In this document: one piece after another, positions 1 through 6,644 of the stretch
Numbering within the stretch: the stretch's first letter is position 1
Layout of the letters: each line of letters begins with the position of its first letter
Source of the DNA: Gammaproteobacteria bacterium
Lineage (GTDB): Bacteria; Pseudomonadota; Gammaproteobacteria; Pseudomonadales; Pseudohongiellaceae
Assembly (NCBI GenBank): GCA_003514305.1
Contig: DORE01000233.1
Location: forward strand, 1 to 10,934
DNA length: 10,934 nt
Reading direction: 5' to 3'
Made by a program: the position numbers and the translations under genes
Notes under the pieces: model-generated
Databases searched by the model: none
Told to the model about the DNA's origin: nothing
What the model saw: the letters and a program-made list of their open reading frames with translations, nothing else

Positions 1-1258
1 GCTTTAGAGCATGATTGAGACGAAACTGCTTGAGGTTTACACCAAGTGTGGAGATTTTCAGTAAGTTCTCCAGAGCGGATTGAGCTGGCTGATCGCCGGC
101 GGCGAGTTCCTTCAGCCGTGCTTCACTGGCTCGCCCGCGCCTGGGAACGAATAGATCGACCACATGCCCTCCGGCGAGCGTCATAGCAGCTGCTGGATCC
201 CGAATAATAAAACGGTCGCCATAAGCTAAAGAGAGAGGGCTTGGGCTCAGGATCTGGCAGTAGCCTTGCACGGGATCCAAGGCTCGGATGCTGATCAGAT
301 AGTGGCCGCAACCATGATAGAGGTGATATCGAGCGCTCGGTTTGAACCGATTCAAGAGCCCCGTTGCCAGAATACGACAATCAAAACGTGTTACCGTGTG
401 ATAAATCGTATTATCCATCAACCAATCGCCCCTTTTGACGATGGTCTGGTCGAGATTGATGCTGAGCGCAGCCCTCTGGCCTGGGCGCAGCGTTTGTATT
501 GCCTTTTGGTCCAGGCGAATGCTTCGTACCCGAGCAATTTCACCACTGGGCCCCTGTAAGAGTCGATCGCCTACCTTTATCTGGCCCGAACGCAGACAAC
601 CCGTCACAACTGTACCAATACCTTTGACATTGAAGCTTCGGTCGATGAGAAAGCGAGCTTCCTGATCAAGTGGCTTTATTTCGCCTTTAAGTTTTTGCGC
701 TGCCAGCGATATCAGATGGGCTTTAAGCTCAGAGACACCTGCACCAGTTATATTGCTTACTTGGAATAAAGGGGCAGTGAATCCAAACGTGGTAAGGAGC
801 TCGGAGAGTTGTTGTTCTACTTCCAAAGTTCTAGCTTTTTCGACCCTGTCGATTTTGGAAATTGCTACGGTCAGTTGTTCTATGCCTAACAAACTCAGGA
901 TCGCGAGATGTTCACGAGTTTGCGGCATGATGCCGTCGTCTGATGCCACGACCAGCAAGGCTGAGTCTACGCTGCTTACCCCGGCCAGCATGTTGTGGAT
1001 GAAGTCGGAGTGGCCGGGCACATCAACAAAGCCTAGGGTGACTTCTGATGAGGTAGGCCCGTTCTGGATCCTAAAGTGGTGATAGGCGTATCCAAGGTTG
1101 ATGGTCAGACCCCGCTCTTTCTCCACCTGCAGCGTGTCTGTCTCTATCCCGGTGAGTTGCTTGATCAGCGCAGATTTACCGTGATCAACATGGCCAGCGG
1201 TAGCAACGATAAGCTGTCTAGAATCAACTGAGTTAATTTTAGTAAGCGCTGTGCTCAT
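1..1258 (-). CDS. selB: Selenocysteine-specific translation elongation factor SelB (3' end beyond the left edge)
   Basis: SelB is the specialised EF-Tu-like GTPase that carries Sec-tRNA(Sec) to the ribosome and binds the SECIS hairpin of selenoprotein mRNA, so that UGA is read as selenocysteine. The minus frame from the ATG at 1258 stays open to the window edge: 419 codons of a protein that is usually a little over 600. Visible motifs are the P-loop GHVDHGKS (22-29), the switch I region ERGLTINLGYAY (48-59), DVPGH (79-83), SDFIHNMLAG (84-93) and TREHLAIL (114-121). The G4 box is SKID (134-137) instead of NKxD; E. coli SelB also departs from NKxD here. EF-Tu-like domains 2 and 3 cover about 200-355, with VKGIGTVVTG at 211-220. 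The PRRGRASEARLKEL stretch (372-385) leads toward the winged-helix region, which is missing only because the window ends. An in-frame TAG lies two codons upstream of the ATG, so the start is well fixed, although its ribosome site is weak. It lies 46 bases downstream of lctP on the same strand. Confidence 0.96.
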   Translation of the reverse strand, partial: MSTALTKINSVDSRQLIVATAGHVDHGKSALIKQLTGIETDTLQVEKERGLTINLGYAYHHFRIQNGPTSSEVTLGFVDVPGHSDFIHNMLAGVSSVDSALLVVASDDGIMPQTREHLAILSLLGIEQLTVAISKIDRVEKARTLEVEQQLSELLTTFGFTAPLFQVSNITGAGVSELKAHLISLAAQKLKGEIKPLDQEARFLIDRSFNVKGIGTVVTGCLRSGQIKVGDRLLQGPSGEIARVRSIRLDQKAIQTLRPGQRAALSINLDQTIVKRGDWLMDNTIYHTVTRFDCRILATGLLNRFKPSARYHLYHGCGHYLISIRALDPVQGYCQILSPSPLSLAYGDRFIIRDPAAAMTLAGGHVVDLFVPRRGRASEARLKELAAGDQPAQSALENLLKISTLGVNLKQFRLNHALK

Positions 1259-1304
1259 GTACTAAATCTTCAACATGGATAAGCAGCGTCGATCCGATTC
1301 TCAT

Positions 1305-3092
1305 TCAATCGGGTTTAGCTCGATTGTATTTGAAGATATGATATGCAAAGACAAAAACAATGATCGCTGCGACAACAAACCCGGGATTGAGCAGGCCATT
1401 ATTGAGATTGACGATCCCATAGCCGATCGATCCCGTCATCAGTGCATAGTAGAAAAAAGGCAGTAAGGTTTTTCTAATCACCGCACCTTCTTTGCCAATC
1501 AGTCCCGCAACTGCAGAAGCCGCCACCACGTTATGGACACAAATGATATTGCCAGAGGCTCCGCCAACTGCTTGCAACGCGACAATCCAGGTCGGGTCAA
1601 CCAAGATACGCTCTCCGACTCCAAACTGGAAAAGAGAAAACATCATATTGCTGACGGTATTGCTGCCGGCTACGAAAGCACCAAGCCCACCGATAAAAGT
1701 TGCGAAGAAGGGCCAGGCTGCTCCAGCAAGATTGGCGACCCCCTCAGCAAGTGCGAGCGGCATTTGTTCAAAGCCCGCTGCACCGCCACTGCTGTTTATA
1801 AATACTTGTACCATAGGCACGGTAAAAACAAGCGCCGTCGAGGCTGGCACCAGCGTTTTAAGAGAACTGGAAAGCGCGAGTTGATAATTGGTAAAGCTGA
1901 GTTTATGCAGAGCTATTGTAATCAGACTCACCAGGATAAAAATAGTCCCCGGAGACCATAGTGGCTGGAATGAGGCAGAGATATCACTTCCGAAGATTGT
2001 TGGCCATGTCCAAGTGATTAGGGGATGGTCGTCGCGTAGATAAGTCTCTAAATTCAGTGCTCTTAGTCTAGTTAATACGAGCAACCCAGCTACAAAGACA
2101 TAAGGGGACCACGCCGTGATGAGACTCATGCTTCTTGACTGCGGTTCAGTGGTGCTCTGATGCTGATGCTTGCCGCTCCACTCTGCCTCCCACAGTTCAG
2201 ATGATTGAAAATCCCATGCCTCTGTTTTGTCAGGGATGAGAAAACCTGCTCTCGCAGCACTGACCACAATAGCAAGGCCGATCATACCTCCAAACATAGA
2301 AGGAAACTCTGGCCCAAGGTATGTAGCGACCAGTAGGTAGGGGACAGTCATGGCGAAAGCGGCGAACAGTGCAAATTGCCAGACCTGAAAGCCCTCTGCG
2401 AATGACCTCCTAGCGCCAAAAAATCGCGTCATAACTGAAGTGACCAGAAGCGGAATGAATGTTCCAGCCATAGCATGCACTAACGCAACCTTAGTCGCGA
2501 TGAATTCAAGGAATAGTTCGAACTCACTAAATCCCCGAGCTGCTGCATAGGCAGACATTTCAGGGTCTGCCGAAAGCCCGGTGCCCACCCCTACCAAAAT
2601 GGGTGTACCCATAGCCCCGAATGATACGGGTGTACTCTGGATTATCATGCCTGCCACAACTGCAGCCATCGCTGGAAAACCGAGGCCAACCATAAGCGGC
2701 ACCGCGACAGCTGCAGGCGTACCAAATCCCGCAGAGCCCTCTATAAAGGACCCAAAAAGCCAGGCAATAATGATTACTTGGACCCGCCGGTCCGGGGTAA
2801 TGTCGGAAAATCCTTGCCTGATTGTGGCGATTGCGCCGCTTTGTTGGAGTGTGTTTAGAAGCAGAATGGCACCGAAGATAATATAGATCAGTGTTCCAGC
2901 CACAATAAGACCGTTAACGCTTGCTGCCATTATCTTCGTCCCTGAAACTTCCCAGATAAGGTAGGCAAGGCCAGCCGCTACCACATAGGCAATTGGCATC
3001 GCACGGCTGGCTGGCCACCTTAGTATGACGAGAAAGATAGCAACCGAAATGATCGGTAACAGGGAAAGGAGGGCGAGGGCACTGGTGCTCAT
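1305..3092 (-). CDS. lctP: LctP/LldP-family L-lactate (or glycolate) permease
   Basis: This is an inner-membrane carrier of the lactate permease family, which imports L-lactate, D-lactate or glycolate with protons. At 595 residues it is somewhat longer than E. coli LldP (551). It is strongly hydrophobic, with roughly a dozen membrane segments. Family motifs are GSFIEGSAGFGTPAA (114-128), TPVSFGAMGTP (154-164), AGSNTVSNMMFSLFQ (475-489) and GGASGNIICVHNVVAAS (510-526). A charged, His/Gln-rich loop at about 288-322 separates the two halves and accounts for some of the extra length. The ATG at 3092 has only a weak ribosome site (GGCGGAA about 9 bases upstream). The TGA stop is followed 46 bases later by selB on the same strand, so the pair may be one transcript. 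The choice between lactate and glycolate cannot be made from sequence. No lactate or glycolate oxidase gene is in the window. Family assignment is firm; substrate is inferred. Confidence 0.93.
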   Translation of the reverse strand: MSTSALALLSLLPIISVAIFLVILRWPASRAMPIAYVVAAGLAYLIWEVSGTKIMAASVNGLIVAGTLIYIIFGAILLLNTLQQSGAIATIRQGFSDITPDRRVQVIIIAWLFGSFIEGSAGFGTPAAVAVPLMVGLGFPAMAAVVAGMIIQSTPVSFGAMGTPILVGVGTGLSADPEMSAYAAARGFSEFELFLEFIATKVALVHAMAGTFIPLLVTSVMTRFFGARRSFAEGFQVWQFALFAAFAMTVPYLLVATYLGPEFPSMFGGMIGLAIVVSAARAGFLIPDKTEAWDFQSSELWEAEWSGKHQHQSTTEPQSRSMSLITAWSPYVFVAGLLVLTRLRALNLETYLRDDHPLITWTWPTIFGSDISASFQPLWSPGTIFILVSLITIALHKLSFTNYQLALSSSLKTLVPASTALVFTVPMVQVFINSSGGAAGFEQMPLALAEGVANLAGAAWPFFATFIGGLGAFVAGSNTVSNMMFSLFQFGVGERILVDPTWIVALQAVGGASGNIICVHNVVAASAVAGLIGKEGAVIRKTLLPFFYYALMTGSIGYGIVNLNNGLLNPGFVVAAIIVFVFAYHIFKYNRAKPD

Positions 3093-3132
3093 GGCTTAGT
3101 TCCGCCGATCTAATTGTTATTGTCGAGACCTC

Positions 3133-3158
3133 TAATCTGATAACAGCTTAGCAGATTA
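3133..3158. promoter_or_regulatory. Dyad upstream of lctP, candidate operator
   Basis: TAATCTG and CAGATTA form a perfect 7-bp inverted repeat with a 12-base spacer, centred about 53 bases upstream of the lctP ATG. AGCAGATTA at 3150-3158 is echoed by AGCAGATAA at 3165-3173, which could be a third half-site. On the minus strand GATAAT (about 3163-3158) overlaps the dyad and resembles a -10 box, but no good -35 accompanies it. Organic-acid permease genes are often controlled by GntR- or LysR-type regulators binding dyads like this. No regulator gene is in the window, so the role is inferred from position only. Confidence 0.25.
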
Positions 3159-3363
3159 TCATCCAGCAGATAAACCACGGCCCGAGTGGTAATTAAGAGA
3201 ATTAGTACTGTTTACCTTACTAAGACAAAGTATGAACACGAAAGAGTGGTATGCCATGGATAGTTCCTACTCGGGCAAGGATCGTGAGGGGTCAACGTCA
3301 CCATGCTAGTTCTTGCACGAATGTAATCGTGTACCAACGGAACCAGTGCAGGTTGTAAGGTCG

Positions 3364-3392
3364 AGCGAGCTCTGAGAAATTGAAAGCTCGCT
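3364..3392. repeat. Inverted repeat with 8-bp arms (hairpin)
   Basis: AGCGAGCT (3364-3371) and AGCTCGCT (3385-3392) are perfect reverse complements around a 13-base loop. Neither strand has a T-run after the stem, so it does not look like a terminator by itself. It sits 11 bases from the 16-bp palindrome at 3404-3419 and shares the GAGCGA/TCGCTC core with it. The two can therefore pair with each other as well as with themselves. Confidence 0.5.
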
Positions 3393-3399
3393 ACGCCCC

Positions 3400-3419
3400 A
3401 AAATTGAGCGATCGCTCAA
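3400..3419 (-). terminator. Candidate rho-independent terminator of ppdK (16-bp perfect palindrome plus T-run)
   Basis: TTGAGCGATCGCTCAA at 3404-3419 is a perfect palindrome. Read on the minus strand, the direction of ppdK transcription, it is a stem TTGAGC/GCTCAA with a GATC loop, followed by TTTT (3403-3400). That is the layout of a short intrinsic terminator, about 160 bases after the ppdK stop. Against this, the T-run is only four long and is followed by GGGG. The palindrome could instead be a protein-binding site; a DNA palindrome this symmetrical would suit a dimeric regulator. Confidence 0.35.
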
Positions 3420-3578
3420 ACGCAAATGGGCTCAAGGCCTTAAAGACTCAGCAAAAAATTGGCCGTCGATATACCAGTGTAAAGCAACTCCCAGGTACCC
3501 TGCGATCTCTTGTGTATCTTGACGTCTCCATAGGTTTAGCTCCTGCATTCGCCATGGGGCATGGTTTGAGACAAAGCA

Positions 3579-6335
3579 TTAGCGGCCTTGACTATTTTTC
3601 AACAGGGCTTGAGCAGCTGCCAGTCGAGCGACTGGCACTCTGGGTGGCGAACAACTTATATAATTTAGCCCCAATTTATGGCAGAAACTTATTGAAGCGG
3701 GATCTCCGGCGTGTTCTCCACAAATACCAAGCTTGAGACCTTCCCGCGTCGACCTTCCGCTAGCGACAGCCTGCTGCATGAGCTTCCCTACACCGGATTG
3801 ATCAAGGCTGGCAAACGGATTTTGGTTGTAAATCTCTTTGCGTTGATATTCGTCGTAGAACAACCCCATGTCGTCTCTTGATAGCCCTAGTGTCGTCTGC
3901 GTTAAATCATTGGTGCCGAAACTGAAAAAGTCCGCGTCTTTTGCTATTTCGTCAGCCGTGATTGCTGCACGTGGTACTTCTATCATAGTTCCCACCAGAT
4001 AATTGATTCTCACCTTGCGCGCCCTCATTACCTCTAAAGCAACGCGATGCACTGTGCGCAGCTGATCTGCGAGCTCTTCCCTAAATCCTATGAGAGGAAT
4101 CATTATTTCAGGATTGACTTTGATTTTTGCTTTGCTTTTCAGAACTTGTGCTGCTGCTTCAAATATTGCGCGAGTCTGCATTTCAGTTATCTCAGGATGA
4201 AGGATGCCGAGTCGGCAACCGCGGCACCCTAGCATCGGATTTTCCTCGTGCAGAGCTTTGATTCGATCGATCACGAAATCGAAGGGCACACCTAATTTTT
4301 CAGCGAGTTGACGGCGCACCACGTCATCATGGGGCAGGAATTCATGCAGTGGTGGGTCGAGGAGCCGAATTGTGACAGGCCGTCCGTTCATGGTTTTGAA
4401 GAGCCCCACAAAGTCCTTTCTCTGAAACGGCAGCAGTTTCTTGAGAGCCGCCCGCCGTTGCACTTCGTCTACTGCAAGAATCATTTGACGCATATAGTCA
4501 ATGCGGTCGCCATCAAAAAACATGTGTTCCGTACGGCACAGACCAATACCTTCTGCGCCAAAAGCGACAGCACTCTTTGCCATGCTTGGAGTATCCGCAT
4601 TGGTCCTAACCTTGAGTGTCCGGTATTTGTCTGACCATTGCATCACTGTCTGGAACAACTCGTACGTGTAGCTCTTGTTAGCACGCATTGTCCCATCAAG
4701 AACTCGTTTCACCTCGGAATCGGCGCTTTCAATCATGCCCTCATAGATTGCTCCAGTGCTGCCGTCAATGGAAATATAGTCTCCCTCGCGTAAAACGACT
4801 TTGCCCGCGGCTAGGGTGCGCTTTTCATAATTAATGGAGATTTCTGTTGCTCCACAAACACAGACTTTACCTAACTGCCGAGCAACCAGAGCCGCGTGAG
4901 AGGAGACACCGCCTCTTGAAGTAAGTATTCCCTGTGAGTGCAGCATTCCTTTCAGATCATCTGGTGATGTTTCCGTTCTGCACAACACAACTTTATTGCC
5001 TTTGCGAGTCTCAATTTCAGCCGTTGCAGCGGTGAATGCGATTCTGCCGGTCGCGGCGCCGGGGCCAGCAGGTAATCCTTGGGCGATAACGGTTGCTGCT
5101 TTCAATGCCTTTGGATCGAAGACAGGCACTAAGAGTGAGTCGATCGATTCTGCCGGAATTTTGAGCAAGGCGGCTTTTTGGTTCATTAAGCGCTCTCGCT
5201 GCATCTCCACCGCGATCCTAATCGCTGCCAGTCCTGTGCGCTTCCCGTTGCGGGTTTGTAGGATGAATAAGCGTCCGTTCTCGATAGTAAACTCAAAGTC
5301 TTGCATATCTTTGAAGTGGCGCTCTAGTTTGGTTCTGACTTGCTCAAGATGCCGAAAGCTTTTTGGCATTGAGATCGCCATGTGAGATATTGGTTGTGGG
5401 GTTCTTACCCCAGCCACTACATCTTCGCCCTGTGCATTAATAAGGTATTCCCCGTAGAAGACCTTTTCTCCATTCGCTGGATCTCGGGTGAAAGCCACAC
5501 CTGTGGCACTGGTTTCGCCGGCATTTCCAAAGACCATAGCTTGCACGTTGACCGCAGTCCCCCACTCCGCGGGGATCCCGTACCGTTGCCGGTAAAGAAT
5601 TGCGCGCTCATTTTTCCAGGAGCTAAAAACTGCGCCAATAGCGCCCCAAAGTTGCTCATTGACATCCTGAGGAAATACAGCGCGAGTGCGTTTGAGAATC
5701 AGCGATTTGTAGCGTTTGACTAGTTCTTTTAAGTCTCTAGTGGTCAAATCAGAGTCAACAGAAACGCCTACTCGCTCTTTGAGTTTTTCGAGAACTTGAT
5801 GAAACGGGTCTTCTTCTTCCTCGTTCCTCGCCTGAACGCCCAGGACAACATCTCCATACATTTGTATGAAGCGCCGGTAGCAATCCCAAGCGAAACGGGA
5901 GTTTCCAGAAACCTCCGCGAGGCCTTCAACCGTTGCGTCATTAAGTCCTAGGTTAAGAATAGTGTCCATCATGCCCGGCATGGAATCTCTGGCACCGGAC
6001 CGGACTGACACCAGCAGAGGGTTCTTCCTGGCTCCGAAGCTTTTGCTTAACTGAGATTCCACAGATGCAAGTGCTTTCTTAACATCAGTGGTGAGTGTTT
6101 TTGGATATTTTTGGTCGTGCTCATAAAAATAGGTGCAGACTTCCGTGCTGATGGTGAATCCTGGTGGTACGGGAAGTCCAATGGACGCCATTTCTGCGAG
6201 ATTCGCTCCTTTACCTCCGAGTAATTCACGCATTTTTGCATCGCCGTCAGTCTTGATGCCGAACTCATAAACAAATTTGCTTTCATTAACGTGGGCGTTC
6301 TTCCTGCTCGTTTTCTTGCGTCTAACCGATGCCAT
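3579..6335 (-). CDS. ppdK: Pyruvate, phosphate dikinase (PPDK)
   Basis: PPDK interconverts pyruvate + ATP + Pi and PEP + AMP + PPi in the cytosol, supplying PEP for gluconeogenesis from lactate or pyruvate or, in reverse, making ATP with PPi. It has 918 residues, slightly longer than the usual ~880. The N-terminal ATP-grasp domain (about 20-380) has LLGGKGANLAEM (38-49) and RSGARDSMPGMMDTILNLG (112-130). The phosphohistidine domain has GGVSSHAALVAR (475-486), with His480 as phosphoryl carrier. The C-terminal barrel has GLCRTEHMFF (598-607), RLLDPPLHEFLP (657-668), GTMIEVPRAA (782-791), FGTNDLTQTT (807-816) and GICGEHAGD (870-878), with Cys872 as the catalytic acid/base. Position -2 from the histidine, normally the regulatory Thr, is Ser478. 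The usual GHRGCRLG reads GCRGCRLG here (703-710). The N-terminus has about 14 extra basic residues. No better in-frame start follows, and the ribosome site (AAGAAAA) is poor. The PPDK regulatory protein gene is not in the window. Confidence 0.97.
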   Translation of the reverse strand: MASVRRKKTSRKNAHVNESKFVYEFGIKTDGDAKMRELLGGKGANLAEMASIGLPVPPGFTISTEVCTYFYEHDQKYPKTLTTDVKKALASVESQLSKSFGARKNPLLVSVRSGARDSMPGMMDTILNLGLNDATVEGLAEVSGNSRFAWDCYRRFIQMYGDVVLGVQARNEEEEDPFHQVLEKLKERVGVSVDSDLTTRDLKELVKRYKSLILKRTRAVFPQDVNEQLWGAIGAVFSSWKNERAILYRQRYGIPAEWGTAVNVQAMVFGNAGETSATGVAFTRDPANGEKVFYGEYLINAQGEDVVAGVRTPQPISHMAISMPKSFRHLEQVRTKLERHFKDMQDFEFTIENGRLFILQTRNGKRTGLAAIRIAVEMQRERLMNQKAALLKIPAESIDSLLVPVFDPKALKAATVIAQGLPAGPGAATGRIAFTAATAEIETRKGNKVVLCRTETSPDDLKGMLHSQGILTSRGGVSSHAALVARQLGKVCVCGATEISINYEKRTLAAGKVVLREGDYISIDGSTGAIYEGMIESADSEVKRVLDGTMRANKSYTYELFQTVMQWSDKYRTLKVRTNADTPSMAKSAVAFGAEGIGLCRTEHMFFDGDRIDYMRQMILAVDEVQRRAALKKLLPFQRKDFVGLFKTMNGRPVTIRLLDPPLHEFLPHDDVVRRQLAEKLGVPFDFVIDRIKALHEENPMLGCRGCRLGILHPEITEMQTRAIFEAAAQVLKSKAKIKVNPEIMIPLIGFREELADQLRTVHRVALEVMRARKVRINYLVGTMIEVPRAAITADEIAKDADFFSFGTNDLTQTTLGLSRDDMGLFYDEYQRKEIYNQNPFASLDQSGVGKLMQQAVASGRSTREGLKLGICGEHAGDPASISFCHKLGLNYISCSPPRVPVARLAAAQALLKNSQGR

Positions 6336-6369
6336 AGTTTTTTTCTTACATTTGAATTTAAGGAATGAG

Positions 6370-6387
6370 CTTCAGATTCAGCTGAAG
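6370..6387. repeat. Small inverted repeat in the ppdK upstream region
   Basis: CTTCAG (6370-6375) and CTGAAG (6382-6387) are 6-bp arms around a 6-base loop. Nested in it is the palindrome TTCAGCTGAA (6377-6386). It lies in the 104-base gap between the CPXCG gene stop and the ppdK start, on the upstream side of ppdK. No T-run follows on the minus strand, so a terminator is unlikely. It could be an operator or chance; I found no clear -10/-35 pair beside it. Confidence 0.2.
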
Positions 6388-6439
6388 GCACGCGCAGTTT
6401 ACCACCTTAGCCTTTATCATGATGCGATTTCTTAATTTG

Positions 6440-6637
6440 CTAATCATCTTCCCTGCGCACAGAAACAAGTGCCTCATCAGAGAACCCCTGGTTAACGATG
6501 CAACTAATTACCATCGGTCTGCAGCATACTTCGCAGTCTTCGATATATTCTTGTTCAGTTATAGACGTATCGATTAGCAACTCGATAGGTTCTCCACAAT
6601 AGGGGCAGTATGCTTTTTCTAGAGTTTGAATGATCAC
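6440..6637 (-). CDS. CPXCG motif-containing cysteine-rich small protein
   Basis: A 65-residue protein of the CPXCG cysteine-rich family, common as a conserved hypothetical in gammaproteobacteria. Its biochemical role is not known to me. Cys11-Pro-Tyr-Cys14-Gly and Cys35-x-x-Cys38-Cys39 form two zinc-knuckle-like pairs, so a small metal-binding ribbon is likely. IEDCEVCCRPM (32-42) and the acidic tail SVRREDD are typical of the family. I chose the GTG at 6637, which gives the family's usual length of about 60-65 and puts the start 7 bases after the dehydrogenase stop. A longer frame reaches 6742 but would overlap the dehydrogenase gene, and its extra residues look nothing like the family. No Shine-Dalgarno precedes the GTG, so translation is probably coupled to the upstream gene. 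Confidence 0.88.
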   Translation of the reverse strand: MIIQTLEKAYCPYCGEPIELLIDTSITEQEYIEDCEVCCRPMVISCIVNQGFSDEALVSVRREDD

Positions 6638-6644
6638 CAGTACA

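Larger units (their letters stand above)
3093..3578. other. Long gap between ppdK and lctP with no convincing gene
   Basis: These 486 bases lie between the ppdK stop and the lctP start. I see no tRNA, including no tRNA-Sec: there is no T-arm GGTTCGA-type sequence on either strand. No reading frame here has recognisable protein similarity. The gap holds a 16-bp palindrome, an adjacent 8-bp-arm hairpin, a dyad near the lctP start, and a 27-codon frame with a good Shine-Dalgarno that ends in TGA; each is listed separately. The rest is presumably the ppdK 3' untranslated region plus the lctP promoter and leader. Confidence 0.6.

Noticed and set aside
1305..1307. TGA stop of lctP as a possible selenocysteine codon
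   Set aside because: The protein is already complete for the family, no Cys context is present, and read-through would add only about 20 unremarkable residues before TAA.
3232..3309. Plus-strand 25-codon frame beginning ATG AAC ACG
   Set aside because: There is no good ribosome site and no resemblance to known small peptides. A frame this short is expected by chance.
3408..3417. GCGATCGC core of the palindrome, the HIP1 octamer abundant in cyanobacteria
   Set aside because: It was the only copy I noticed, and the gene content is proteobacterial, so it does not mark a cyanobacterial origin.
3552..3564. CCATG-GGG-CATGG inverted repeat just after the ppdK stop
   Set aside because: The arms are 5 bp with a 3-base loop and no T-run in the ppdK direction. 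It is too weak to call.
3093..3578. Search for tRNA-Sec (selC) in the gap, given the nearby selA and selB
   Set aside because: No acceptor stem or T-arm pattern is visible on either strand. The other gaps were also checked by eye, with the same result.
3380..3736. Plus-strand reading frame of 118 codons starting in the ppdK-lctP gap
   Set aside because: Its second half lies antisense to the ppdK 3' end, it has a TTG start without a ribosome site, and the product resembles no family I recognise.
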